Assembly: GCA_024644285.1 (NCBI GenBank)
Contig: JAHELH010000173.1
Coordinates: 1-5,690 of the forward strand
DNA from: Paracoccaceae bacterium
GTDB lineage: Bacteria > Pseudomonadota > Alphaproteobacteria > Rhodobacterales > Rhodobacteraceae
Reading direction: 5' to 3'
DNA: 5,690 nucleotides
Under the pieces are notes generated by a model. That model was not told where the DNA came from, searched no databases, and worked only from the letters and a program-made list of their open reading frames with translations. Position numbers and translations under genes: made by a program. Below are positions 1-5,248 of this stretch, piece by piece; within the stretch, counting starts at the first letter, position 1, and each line of letters begins with the position of its first letter.

Positions 1-798
1 CCCGTCGTGACCTCGGCCCTGGTGGCGGAGGAGACCCGTCCGCGCACTCTGGTCATCGGTGAGGGCGTGCTGCTGATCCTGCGCGGTGTGAACACCAATC
101 CCGGGCAGGAACCCGACGACATGGTCTCGGTCAGGATGTGGGTACATCCGGCGCGGATCGTGTCGCTCTCGCGCCGCCCGCTCTCCTCGGTGCGAGATCT
201 GCAGGCGGCGGTTTCCGATGGCACCGGGCCGGACCGTGCGGGAGACTTCGTGTGCCGCCTGGTGCACCTGCTCAACGAGCGGATCGAGGGCTATCTGCGA
301 CGGCTGTCGGACGAGACCGACGAGCTGGAGGAATGCGTGATCGCGGGCATGACCGACAGCCTGAACGCCCGCATCAGCGAGGCGCGCCGGCAGGTGGTCG
401 GCGTGCGGCGCCATGTCGGCCCGCAGCGCGACGCGCTGGACCGGCTGGCGAACGCGCAGCTTGCGCTGTTCGAGGGCGACGACCGGCTGCACCTGCGCGA
501 GGCGCATGACCGCCTGCTGCGCACGGTCGAGGAACTGGACGCGCTGCGCGACCGGCTGCACGTGCTGAAGGACGAAATCGCCAACGCCCAGTCGGAAAGG
601 CTGAACCGCAATCTCTACATCCTGTCGGTGGTTTCGGCGATGTTCCTGCCGCTGGGTTTCCTGACCGGTCTGATGGGGATCAACCTTTCGGGCATGCCGG
701 GGGCGAACTGGTCCGGTGCGTTCTGGTCGTTCACCGGGCTTCTGGCGGTGATCGCCGTGCTGCTGGTGGTGCTGTTGCGGCGCCTGCGGATGTTCTGA
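1..798 (+). CDS. zntB: ZntB-like zinc transporter of the CorA family, C-terminal part (cut by left edge)
   Basis: This is a homopentameric inner-membrane metal transporter of the CorA/MIT superfamily; ZntB members move Zn2+. The frame is open from base 1 to the TGA at 796-798, giving 265 visible residues against about 320-330 for the family, so roughly 60 N-terminal residues lie outside the window. The GTG at 7 is internal, because the conserved stretch AEETRPR...ILRGVN...DMVS.R.WV begins right at the edge. The order is: cytoplasmic alpha/beta domain; a long charged helical region (visible residues about 80-200); TM1 (about 205-226); the pore signature; and TM2 (about 240-260) ending in the basic tail RRLRMF. 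The signature reads GIN (bases 676-684), where CorA has GMN. GIN followed by a G-MPG loop is, as I recall, common in proteobacterial ZntB and supports ZntB over CorA. Metal specificity and transport direction cannot be read from the sequence. The tRNA-Trp starts 58 bp downstream, with no clear terminator between. Confidence 0.9.
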   Translation, partial: PVVTSALVAEETRPRTLVIGEGVLLILRGVNTNPGQEPDDMVSVRMWVHPARIVSLSRRPLSSVRDLQAAVSDGTGPDRAGDFVCRLVHLLNERIEGYLRRLSDETDELEECVIAGMTDSLNARISEARRQVVGVRRHVGPQRDALDRLANAQLALFEGDDRLHLREAHDRLLRTVEELDALRDRLHVLKDEIANAQSERLNRNLYILSVVSAMFLPLGFLTGLMGINLSGMPGANWSGAFWSFTGLLAVIAVLLVVLLRRLRMF

Positions 799-814
799 GC
801 CGCCCAGTTCCCCC

Positions 815-843
815 TTGATTCCAAACGCGGCCTGCCGTACCTC
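815..843 (+). promoter_or_regulatory. possible promoter of tRNA-Trp (weak)
   Basis: TTGATT at 815-820 matches four of six bases of the sigma-70 -35 box. Exactly 17 bp later lies TACCTC (838-843), which keeps only the leading TA of a -10 box. Transcription would start near 850, giving a short leader before the tRNA at 857, as expected for a tRNA gene. The spacing is right but the -10 is poor, so this is only a candidate. The tRNA could also be read through from zntB. Confidence 0.27.
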
Positions 844-856
844 CACTGTCGGCCTT

Positions 857-932
857 AGGGGTATAGCTCAGCTGGTAGAGCGACGGTCTCCAAAACCGTA
901 GGTCGCGGGTTCGAGCCCTGCTGCCCCTGCCA
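857..932 (+). tRNA. trnW: tRNA-Trp (anticodon CCA)
   Basis: A full cloverleaf can be folded by eye. The acceptor stem is AGGGGTA (857-863) with TGCCCCT (922-928), including one T-G pair. The D arm is GCTC (866-869) with GAGC (878-881). The anticodon stem is ACGGT (883-887) with ACCGT (895-899), around the loop CTCCAAA (888-894) with anticodon CCA at 890-892, which reads UGG. The T arm is GCGGG (905-909) with CCTGC (917-921), around loop TTCGAGC. The discriminator base is G929 and CCA (930-932) is encoded in the DNA. It decodes tryptophan and is normally a single-copy, essential gene. In many alphaproteobacteria trnW sits just before secE-nusG; here neither follows, and the next gene is the convergent rbsK. 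Confidence 0.98.
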
Positions 933-1068
933 TCTTCAAATGTGATCGCCGGGCTGCACGAAGCGGGTGCGAAATGCCGCGAATTATGGTATGCGGTGAG
1001 TCAGAAGTCAGTCTGCAACGCCTCACTATCAGGATAGCCCTTTTACCCGAGCGTTGAGATGCTTCTGG
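933..1068. other. non-coding spacer downstream of tRNA-Trp, AT-richer than its surroundings
   Basis: This 136-bp stretch contains no convincing gene. Two very short + strand frames are open: GTG at 942 (31 codons) and ATG at 974 (27 codons). Neither has a good Shine-Dalgarno or a recognisable product. It is visibly lower in G+C than the flanking genes. It carries a short direct repeat AGTCAG (999-1004 and 1006-1011) and a possible minus-strand promoter. It may be simple intergenic DNA, the tRNA 3' trailer, or a remnant of an insertion next to the tRNA. I see no integrase fragment and no second copy of the tRNA 3' end in the window. Confidence 0.5.
983..1011 (-). promoter_or_regulatory. possible minus-strand sigma-70 promoter pointing into tRNA-Trp
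   Basis: On the minus strand CTGACT (1011-1006, four of six to TTGACA) is followed after exactly 17 bp by CATAAT (988-983, five of six to TATAAT). Transcription would start near 976 and run leftward, antisense to tRNA-Trp. No minus-strand gene lies just ahead, so this may be a chance match in AT-richer DNA. Confidence 0.25.
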
Positions 1069-1095
1069 AAACCGCCGCCCTGCCGCGGCGGTTTT
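1069..1095. terminator. hairpin terminator between convergent rbsK and tRNA-Trp, possibly bidirectional
   Basis: AAACCGCCGC (1069-1078) and GCGGCGGTTT (1085-1094) form a perfect 10-bp stem around the six-base loop CCTGCC. The stem begins with an A run and ends with T1092-T1095, so an RNA from either strand would end in a GC-rich hairpin followed by a short U run. On the minus strand it begins at the base right after the rbsK stop codon, making it the natural rbsK terminator. On the plus strand it would stop transcription coming from tRNA-Trp, 136 bp away. The short U run, three to four bases, lowers certainty about efficiency. Confidence 0.8.
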
Positions 1096-2036
1096 CATGC
1101 GGGGGGTTCCGGCGGATTGACCGCCAGAAGATCCTCGATTTCCTGCAGCCTGGGCATGGATGCGGCGGTGCCGGGCCGCGTTACCGAAAGGCCCGCCGTG
1201 GCGCAGCCGAACCGCACGGCCTCGAGCGGGTCCGCGCCGCGGGCCAGCGCCGCCGCGAATCCGCCGTTGAAGGCATCGCCCGCGCCCGTGGTCTCGACCA
1301 CCGGGCCGGCGCTGATCGCGGGTACATGCGTCGATTGGGTGGCGTCGTGATAGAGCGCGCCGTTCTCGCCCAGCGTCATGATCACCGCGCCGACGCCCTG
1401 GGCCAGCAAGAGCTCCGCCGCTTCGCGCGCCTCCTCGACCGAGCCGACCGGCATGCCGGTGAGCGCCTCGGCCTCGGTTTCGTTGGGGGTCAGGTAGTCG
1501 CAATATCTCAGCATCCCGTCGGGCAGGTCCGCCGCGGGGGCCGGATTCAGGATGGTCTTCGCGCCACCCTTCCTGGCGATCTGCAGCGCGCGCAGCGCGG
1601 CGTCCATCGGCTGTTCCAGCTGGGTCATGAAGATATCCGCGCCGCCGATCAGCGCGTCGCGGCTGTCGATGTATTCGGCAGAGATCGTGCGCGCGACACC
1701 GGGACAGATGATGATCGCGTTGTCGCCGGTGGCTTCCTCGATGAAGATATAGGCCGCACCGGTATAGCTGTCCTCGTGCTGGGTGATCTCGGCGGTGACC
1801 CCGGCATCGGCCCAGATCGACAGCGCCATGTCGGCGAAGGCGTCCTGTCCCAGCTTGGTGATGAAGTGCACGTCGCCCCCGGCGCGCGCCGCGGCGACCG
1901 CCTGGTTCGAGCCCTTGCCGCCTGGTCCCAGGGCAAAGCTGTTGCCGAGGATGGTTTCGCCCATGCGCGGCGGACGGTCGGCGCGATAGGCGGTGTCGGC
2001 GACGAAGACGCCCAGGATGACGATGTTTCCAGCCAT
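1095..2036 (-). CDS. rbsK: ribokinase, PfkB-family sugar kinase
   Basis: A cytoplasmic kinase that phosphorylates D-ribose to ribose 5-phosphate with ATP, feeding the pentose phosphate pathway and nucleotide synthesis. It has 313 residues, the usual size for RbsK. Both PfkB signatures are present: GGKGSNQAVAAARAGG (residues 39-54) near the sugar site, and TTGAGDAFNGGF (249-260), with D254 as the expected catalytic base and the GAG turn as anion hole. Other RbsK marks are D14 in VADTA, NPAPA (164-168), PNETEAEALTG (184-194) and LGENGAL (222-228) for nucleotide binding. The start is the ATG at 2036, preceded by AAAAGG at a suitable distance; an in-frame GTG at 2066 adds ten residues without family resemblance. 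It is the last of three same-strand genes and ends at a strong hairpin. No ribose ABC transporter (rbsABC) or rbsD is in view, so ribose as the true substrate rests on motifs alone; another PfkB sugar or nucleoside is possible. Confidence 0.9.
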   Translation of the reverse strand: MAGNIVILGVFVADTAYRADRPPRMGETILGNSFALGPGGKGSNQAVAAARAGGDVHFITKLGQDAFADMALSIWADAGVTAEITQHEDSYTGAAYIFIEEATGDNAIIICPGVARTISAEYIDSRDALIGGADIFMTQLEQPMDAALRALQIARKGGAKTILNPAPAADLPDGMLRYCDYLTPNETEAEALTGMPVGSVEEAREAAELLLAQGVGAVIMTLGENGALYHDATQSTHVPAISAGPVVETTGAGDAFNGGFAAALARGADPLEAVRFGCATAGLSVTRPGTAASMPRLQEIEDLLAVNPPEPPA

Positions 2037-2051
2037 GCAGCCTTTTCCCGT

Positions 2052-2073
2052 GCCGTTTCGGCCCACCCTAGGG
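2052..2073. repeat. short palindromes ahead of rbsK (GCCGTTTCGGC and CCCTAGGG)
   Basis: GCCG-TTT-CGGC (2052-2062) could form a small four-pair hairpin in the rbsK leader. CCCTAGGG (2066-2073) is a perfect 8-bp palindrome, extendable with one mismatch to CCACCCTAGGGCGG (2063-2076). They lie in the 73-bp gap between the esterase gene and rbsK, so an operator or leader structure is possible. Such short GC palindromes are also common by chance in DNA of this composition. Confidence 0.25.
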
Positions 2074-2109
2074 CGGCTGGTTCCGCTCTGGCAAGGGCGG
2101 CATCACCGG

Positions 2110-2769
2110 CTACCCGGCCGCGGTCGGGAACACCTTTCCAACGGCCTCGGCAAGCGCATGTCCGATCGCCCGCTGCGCCTCGGCGCCCAGATGGATGCCG
2201 TCCACCGGATCGACCCCGGCCACTGCGCCGAGATCGGCGAAGCCGACGCGACGCTGCGTGGCCAGGTTCCGCAAATGGCCTGTGAGCGCACGGGCCTTTT
2301 CGGCACCGCCTGCGAACATCTCGCCCAGAAACCCGGTCTCGATTATCGGAACCGGGGCCGCGATCAGCAATTTCGGCGCCATGCTCTTGGGTCCGGCATC
2401 CGAGCGCAGCACTTCGGTCGCCAGCCTGTCGATGCCCAGGGCGATGTCGGCGGCCGGGATGCCGAACCGCGCCTTCAGGTCGTTGGTCCCGAGCATCAGG
2501 ATCACCAGATCGACGGGACGGTGCGATTCCAGCAGCACCGGCAGCGCGCGCAGCCCGCTCTTGTGCGCGCCCTCGACGGGATCGTCGAACACCGAGGTGC
2601 GGCCGGGATGGCCCTCGGCGATGACCTCGAATTCCGGGCCGAGCGCGGCGGCCATGACGTTCGGCCAGCGCTGACCCGGCGGGAACCGCCGCCGGTCCGC
2701 CAAGGTGCGCATCGCCCGGGTGCCGTGGGTGTTGCTGTCACCGAAACAGAGGATGGTGCGTGCGGTCAT
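2110..2769 (-). CDS. SGNH/GDSL-family esterase, resembling MsAcT-type arylesterase/acyltransferase
   Basis: A 219-residue single-domain SGNH hydrolase. All conserved blocks are visible: block I FGDSNTHG (residues 9-16) with nucleophile S12; block II glycine in EGHPGRTS (52-59); block III GTND (94-97), whose N96 completes the oxyanion hole; block V DGIH (190-193), giving D190 and H193 of the triad. From memory, the framework ILCFGDS...RW...LG..FEVI.EG..RT...DDP...LVI.MLGTND.K.....DIALG...L...VL closely matches the Mycobacterium smegmatis arylesterase/acyltransferase MsAcT, also about 215 residues and octameric. Likely activity is hydrolysis, or acyl transfer, of small ester substrates. No signal peptide is visible, so it is probably cytoplasmic. 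The ATG at 2769 is fixed by block I beginning almost at once; its Shine-Dalgarno is weak. It stops with TAG at 2112-2110. It lies between asd (73-nt gap) and rbsK (73-nt gap). The natural substrate is unknown. Confidence 0.88.
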   Translation of the reverse strand: MTARTILCFGDSNTHGTRAMRTLADRRRFPPGQRWPNVMAAALGPEFEVIAEGHPGRTSVFDDPVEGAHKSGLRALPVLLESHRPVDLVILMLGTNDLKARFGIPAADIALGIDRLATEVLRSDAGPKSMAPKLLIAAPVPIIETGFLGEMFAGGAEKARALTGHLRNLATQRRVGFADLGAVAGVDPVDGIHLGAEAQRAIGHALAEAVGKVFPTAAG

Positions 2770-2810
2770 CGCGGGAAGACTCGCCTGCAGCCCCCGCGCT
2801 CGTCAAGCGC

Positions 2811-2840
2811 CTGCGCGATAGGGTGCGTGACGTCGCGCAG
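2811..2840 (-). terminator. hairpin just after the asd stop codon (no U run)
   Basis: CTGCGCGA (2811-2818) and TCGCGCAG (2833-2840) are perfect inverted repeats giving an 8-bp GC-rich stem with a 14-base loop. In the asd message the hairpin starts two bases after the stop codon (2845-2843). No T run follows on the minus strand, so a strong intrinsic terminator is unlikely. It may stabilise the asd 3' end, cause partial termination before the esterase gene, or be a Rho-related end. A second, overlapping imperfect palindrome GCGTGACGTCGCGC (2825-2838) shares part of it. Confidence 0.4.
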
Positions 2841-2842
2841 CC

Positions 2843-3865
2843 TCACCCCTTCTTCAGCACCTCGCGGCCCAGGAGCTCGGCGATCTGCACCGCGTTCAGG
2901 GCTGCACCCTTGCGCAGGTTGTCGCTGACCACCCACAGGTTCAGGCCGTTGTCGATGGTGCTGTCCTGGCGAATGCGCGACACGAAGGTGGCGTAGTCGC
3001 CAACGCATTCGATCGGCGTCACGTAGCCGCCATCCTCACGCTTGTCGACGACCAGAATTCCGGGGGCGGTGCGCAGGATGTCGCGGGCCTCGTCCTCGTC
3101 GAGATGGTCCTCGAACTCGATGTTCACCGCCTCGGAATGACCGACGAAGACCGGGACGCGGACACAGGTGGCCGTGACCTTGATCGACGGGTCGACGATC
3201 TTCTTGGTCTCGGCGACCATCTTCCACTCTTCCTTGGTCTCGCCGCTGTCCATGAACACGTCGATATGTGGGATCACGTTGAAGGCGATCTGCTTGGTGA
3301 ACTTCTTGGCCGGCTTGTCGTCGGTGGGGTTGTAGATCGACTTGGTCTGATCCCAAAGCTCGTCGATGCCCTCCTTGCCGGCGCCGGAGACGGACTGATA
3401 GGTCGAGACGACGACGCGCTTGACCTTCGCCCGGTCGTGCAATGGCTTCAGCGCCACCACCATCTGCGCGGTCGAGCAGTTGGGATTGGCGATGATGTTC
3501 TTCTTGGCATAGCCGTGGATCGCCTGCGAGTTCACCTCGGGCACGATCAGCGGCACGTCGGCGTCGTAGCGGTAGAGCGACGAGTTGTCGATCACCACGC
3601 AGCCGGCCTTGGCGGCCTTGGGGGCATAGGTCTTGGTCGCGTCAGAGCCGACGGCGAAGAGCGCGATGTCCCAGCCGGTGAAGTCGAAGGTGTCGAGATC
3701 CTTGGTCTTGAGGGTCTTGTCGCCAAAGCTGACCTCGGTCCCGAGCGACTTGCGGCTCGCCAGTGCGGCGATCTCGTCGACGGGAAACTGCCGTTCGGCC
3801 AGGATGTTCAGCATTTCGCGGCCCACATTGCCCGTGGCGCCGGCGACGACGACCTTGTAGCCCAT
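2843..3865 (-). CDS. asd: aspartate-semialdehyde dehydrogenase
   Basis: A cytoplasmic enzyme that reduces beta-aspartyl phosphate to aspartate 4-semialdehyde with NADPH, the branch-point step to lysine and diaminopimelate, threonine, methionine and isoleucine. The 340 residues match the usual bacterial length. The NADP loop GATGNVG is at residues 9-15. The catalytic cysteine is C130 in NPNCSTAQM. TYQSVSGAGKEG (155-166) carries Q157. R236 and H243 in CVRVPVFVGHSEAV are the substrate-binding arginine and the acid-base histidine. The C-terminal half is the dimerisation/catalytic domain ending LRKGAALNAVQIAELL. The ATG at 3865 is preceded by AAGGAGA with 7-nt spacing and puts the Rossmann strand VVVAGATG at the usual place. 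The same frame stays open upstream for more than 1 kb opposite the CoA-transferase gene, so an automatic caller could wrongly extend this gene. It is the first of three minus-strand genes and divergent from the CoA-transferase gene. Confidence 0.97.
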   Translation of the reverse strand: MGYKVVVAGATGNVGREMLNILAERQFPVDEIAALASRKSLGTEVSFGDKTLKTKDLDTFDFTGWDIALFAVGSDATKTYAPKAAKAGCVVIDNSSLYRYDADVPLIVPEVNSQAIHGYAKKNIIANPNCSTAQMVVALKPLHDRAKVKRVVVSTYQSVSGAGKEGIDELWDQTKSIYNPTDDKPAKKFTKQIAFNVIPHIDVFMDSGETKEEWKMVAETKKIVDPSIKVTATCVRVPVFVGHSEAVNIEFEDHLDEDEARDILRTAPGILVVDKREDGGYVTPIECVGDYATFVSRIRQDSTIDNGLNLWVVSDNLRKGAALNAVQIAELLGREVLKKG

Positions 3866-3958
3866 TTGGGGTCTCCTTTTGCGGCTGCGGCCTGATAGCC
3901 TAAGGCGCGGCCCTGGGGAAGCGGATTCTTGCCGCAGTGCAGCATCTGGAGGGGGAGA
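3866..3958. promoter_or_regulatory. divergent intergenic region between asd and the CoA-transferase gene
   Basis: These 93 bp must hold the upstream signals of both genes if each has its own promoter. The two Shine-Dalgarno sequences are clear: AAGGAGA on the minus strand (3880-3874) for asd, and GGAGG (3948-3952) on the plus strand. I could not find a convincing -35/-10 pair in either direction. A small palindrome GCCTAAGGC lies at 3898-3906. Divergent placement would allow shared control, but no regulator gene is nearby. Confidence 0.45.
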
Positions 3959-5155
3959 ATGTCCGAAGGTCCATTGAACGGCATCCGCGTGCTGGATCTG
4001 ACCAACGTGCTGGCCGGTCCATTCTGCTGTCACCAGCTGGCGCATCTCGGGGCGGATGTGATCAAGGTCGAGGTGCCGGGCAGCGGCGACCTGGCGCGGG
4101 TTCTGGGCGCCGATCCGGAGCTTAACGCCGCGCTGATGGGCGTGTCCTTCCTGGCGCAGAATGCGGGCAAGCGGTCGGTCACGATCAACCTCAAATCGCC
4201 CGACGGCGTGGCGCTGCTGAAGCGGCTGGTCGAGCGGGCGGACGTGCTGGTCGAGAACTTCCGGCCCGGTGTCATGAACCGGCTGGACGTGGGCCCGGAC
4301 GTGCTGCGCGCGGTGAACCCGCGCCTGATCTATTGCGCGATCTCGGGCTTCGGCCAGGATGGCGCATGGCGCGACCGCCCCGCCTACGACCAGATCGTGC
4401 AGGGTGCGTCTGGCGTTATGTCGGTCACCGGTACCGAGGAGGGCGGCCCGATGCGCGCGGGTTACCCGGTTTGCGACACGGTCGGCGGATTGACCGCCGC
4501 GATGGCCATCTGTGCGGCGCTCAACGCGCCAAAGCGCGGCACCCTGATCGACGTGTCGATGCTCGAGGCGACGCTGGCGACGCTGGCATGGGCGGTGTCG
4601 AACCACCTGATAGCCGGCGTCGCGCCCGCCCGGCACGGCAACGAAAACCCGACTTCCGCGCCGTCCGGCGCGTTCCGGGTCGCCGATGGTCTGATCAACA
4701 TTGCCGCGAACAAGGATGAACAATGGCGTGGCCTGGCGCGCCATCTCGGGCGCGAGGATCTTCTCGGCGATCCCGATTTCGCCACGCGAGAGGATCGCAA
4801 GCGCAACCGCCTGCGGCTGCGCGCCGAGCTTGAAACGGTCCTGGTCACCCGGCCGGGCAGGGACTGGGTGCAAGAGCTGAACGCCATCGGCGTCCCGGCG
4901 GGCCCGGTCATGGACGTGGCCTCGATCCTGCAGCATCCGGTGATCGCCGAGCGCGGCCTGCTGGCGACGTTTCCGGACGCGCCCGGGGTGGGCCGCGACA
5001 TTTCCGTGGTGCGGACCGGGATCAAGATGGACGGCGCGGCGCCGTCGGTTGCCACGCCGCCGCCGGAGCTGGGCGCCGATACCGAGACGGTGCTGGGCGA
5101 GCTGGGCTTGACGGCGGACGAAATCGCCGGATTGCGCGAGAGTGGCGCGATCTGA
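3959..5155 (+). CDS. CaiB/BaiF family (family III) CoA-transferase
   Basis: A cytoplasmic enzyme that moves coenzyme A from an acyl-CoA donor to a carboxylic acid; family III members work as interlocked dimers through an aspartyl-CoA mixed anhydride. It has 398 residues, typical for the family. Family marks in order are: GIRVLDLTNVLAGPFCCHQLAHLGADVIKVE (residues 8-38); KRSVTINLKSPDG (71-83); VLVENFRPGVMNRLD (97-110); PRLIYCAISGFGQDG (121-135); YDQIVQGASGVMSVTG (143-158); the aspartate in YPVCDTVGG (D173, equivalent to D169 of formyl-CoA transferase and so the expected nucleophile); IDVSMLEA (197-204); RHGNENPTSAPSGAF (225-239); and GVPAGPVMDV near 311-320. The start is ATG 3959 with GGAGG six bases upstream; the in-frame ATG at 3929 has no such site and adds residues unlike the family. 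The acid it activates cannot be read from sequence: the family covers formate/oxalate, carnitine, malate, mesaconate, bile-acid and aromatic substrates. No dehydrogenase or hydratase partner is in view. Its neighbours, asd and an unknown exported protein, give no clue. Confidence 0.92.
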   Translation: MSEGPLNGIRVLDLTNVLAGPFCCHQLAHLGADVIKVEVPGSGDLARVLGADPELNAALMGVSFLAQNAGKRSVTINLKSPDGVALLKRLVERADVLVENFRPGVMNRLDVGPDVLRAVNPRLIYCAISGFGQDGAWRDRPAYDQIVQGASGVMSVTGTEEGGPMRAGYPVCDTVGGLTAAMAICAALNAPKRGTLIDVSMLEATLATLAWAVSNHLIAGVAPARHGNENPTSAPSGAFRVADGLINIAANKDEQWRGLARHLGREDLLGDPDFATREDRKRNRLRLRAELETVLVTRPGRDWVQELNAIGVPAGPVMDVASILQHPVIAERGLLATFPDAPGVGRDISVVRTGIKMDGAAPSVATPPPELGADTETVLGELGLTADEIAGLRESGAI

Positions 5156-5156
5156 G

Positions 5157-5178
5157 GCGTCCGCGGCCGGGGTTTTTT
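5157..5178 (+). terminator. possible terminator after the CoA-transferase gene
   Basis: Two bases after the stop codon (5153-5155) comes a GC-rich stretch rich in short inverted repeats (CCGCGG, GGCC, CCG-CGGC-CGG), ending in a run of six T at 5173-5178. The T run right after GC-rich DNA looks like an intrinsic terminator. However, I can only draw a weak stem of about three to four pairs directly before it, so the hairpin part is unconvincing. Confidence 0.4.
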
Positions 5179-5179
5179 C

Positions 5180-5208
5180 TTGTCCGGGTCAGCGAGCCCG
5201 CTTAGCAT
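5180..5208 (+). promoter_or_regulatory. possible sigma-70 promoter of the exported-protein gene
   Basis: TTGTCC (5180-5185, four of six to TTGACA) is followed after exactly 17 bp by TAGCAT (5203-5208, four of six to TATAAT). Transcription would begin near 5215, leaving a leader of about 34 bases with the GGAGGGAG Shine-Dalgarno at 5234-5241. Its position after a probable terminator makes biological sense. The match is only moderate. Confidence 0.35.
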
Positions 5209-5212
5209 TATC

Positions 5213-5223
5213 GCAATAGTTGC
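5213..5223. repeat. inverted repeat GCAA-TAG-TTGC at the probable transcription start
   Basis: GCAA (5213-5216) and TTGC (5220-5223) are perfect inverted halves around TAG, in an unusually AT-rich patch. It overlaps the predicted start of transcription of the exported-protein gene, a typical operator position. The half-sites resemble the TGCAA/TTGCA halves that I recall from alphaproteobacterial Fur/Mur-type operators, but the match is short and the identity is speculative. Confidence 0.28.
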
Positions 5224-5248
5224 AAAGACCTTTGGAGGGAGCCGTTTC

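Noticed and set aside
138..611. Frames on both strands inside the zntB coding region
   Set aside because: The zntB frame carries the conserved family sequence throughout; these frames are Arg/Ala- or Ser-rich shadows.
942..1057. Two short plus-strand frames (GTG 942, 31 codons; ATG 974, 27 codons) after the tRNA
   Set aside because: There is no convincing Shine-Dalgarno, no recognisable sequence, and the lengths are expected by chance.
2037..2066. GTG at 2066 as the rbsK start, adding ten residues
   Set aside because: The ATG at 2036 has AAAAGG at the right spacing, and family similarity begins with NIVILG just after it.
1059..2285. 408-codon plus-strand open frame opposite rbsK and the esterase gene
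   Set aside because: It lies antisense to two genes with full family motifs. Its translation is Arg/Gly/Ala-rich with no domain and no Shine-Dalgarno, a typical shadow in GC-rich DNA.
1993..2928. 311-codon plus-strand frame across the esterase gene
   Set aside because: It is antisense to the catalytic blocks of the SGNH gene, with shadow composition and no ribosome binding site.
3104..3895. 263-codon plus-strand frame opposite asd
   Set aside because: It is Asp/Gly/Val/Leu-rich with no recognisable motif and lies entirely antisense to the conserved asd gene.
3929..3958. ATG at 3929 as the start of the CoA-transferase
   Set aside because: It lacks a Shine-Dalgarno, and its extra residues run across the strong GGAGG that serves the ATG at 3959.
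3866..4936. Upstream in-frame extension of asd giving a 697-residue protein
   Set aside because: The extra part is antisense to the CoA-transferase gene and has shadow-like composition. The ATG at 3865 has a clear Shine-Dalgarno and the normal ASADH N-terminus.
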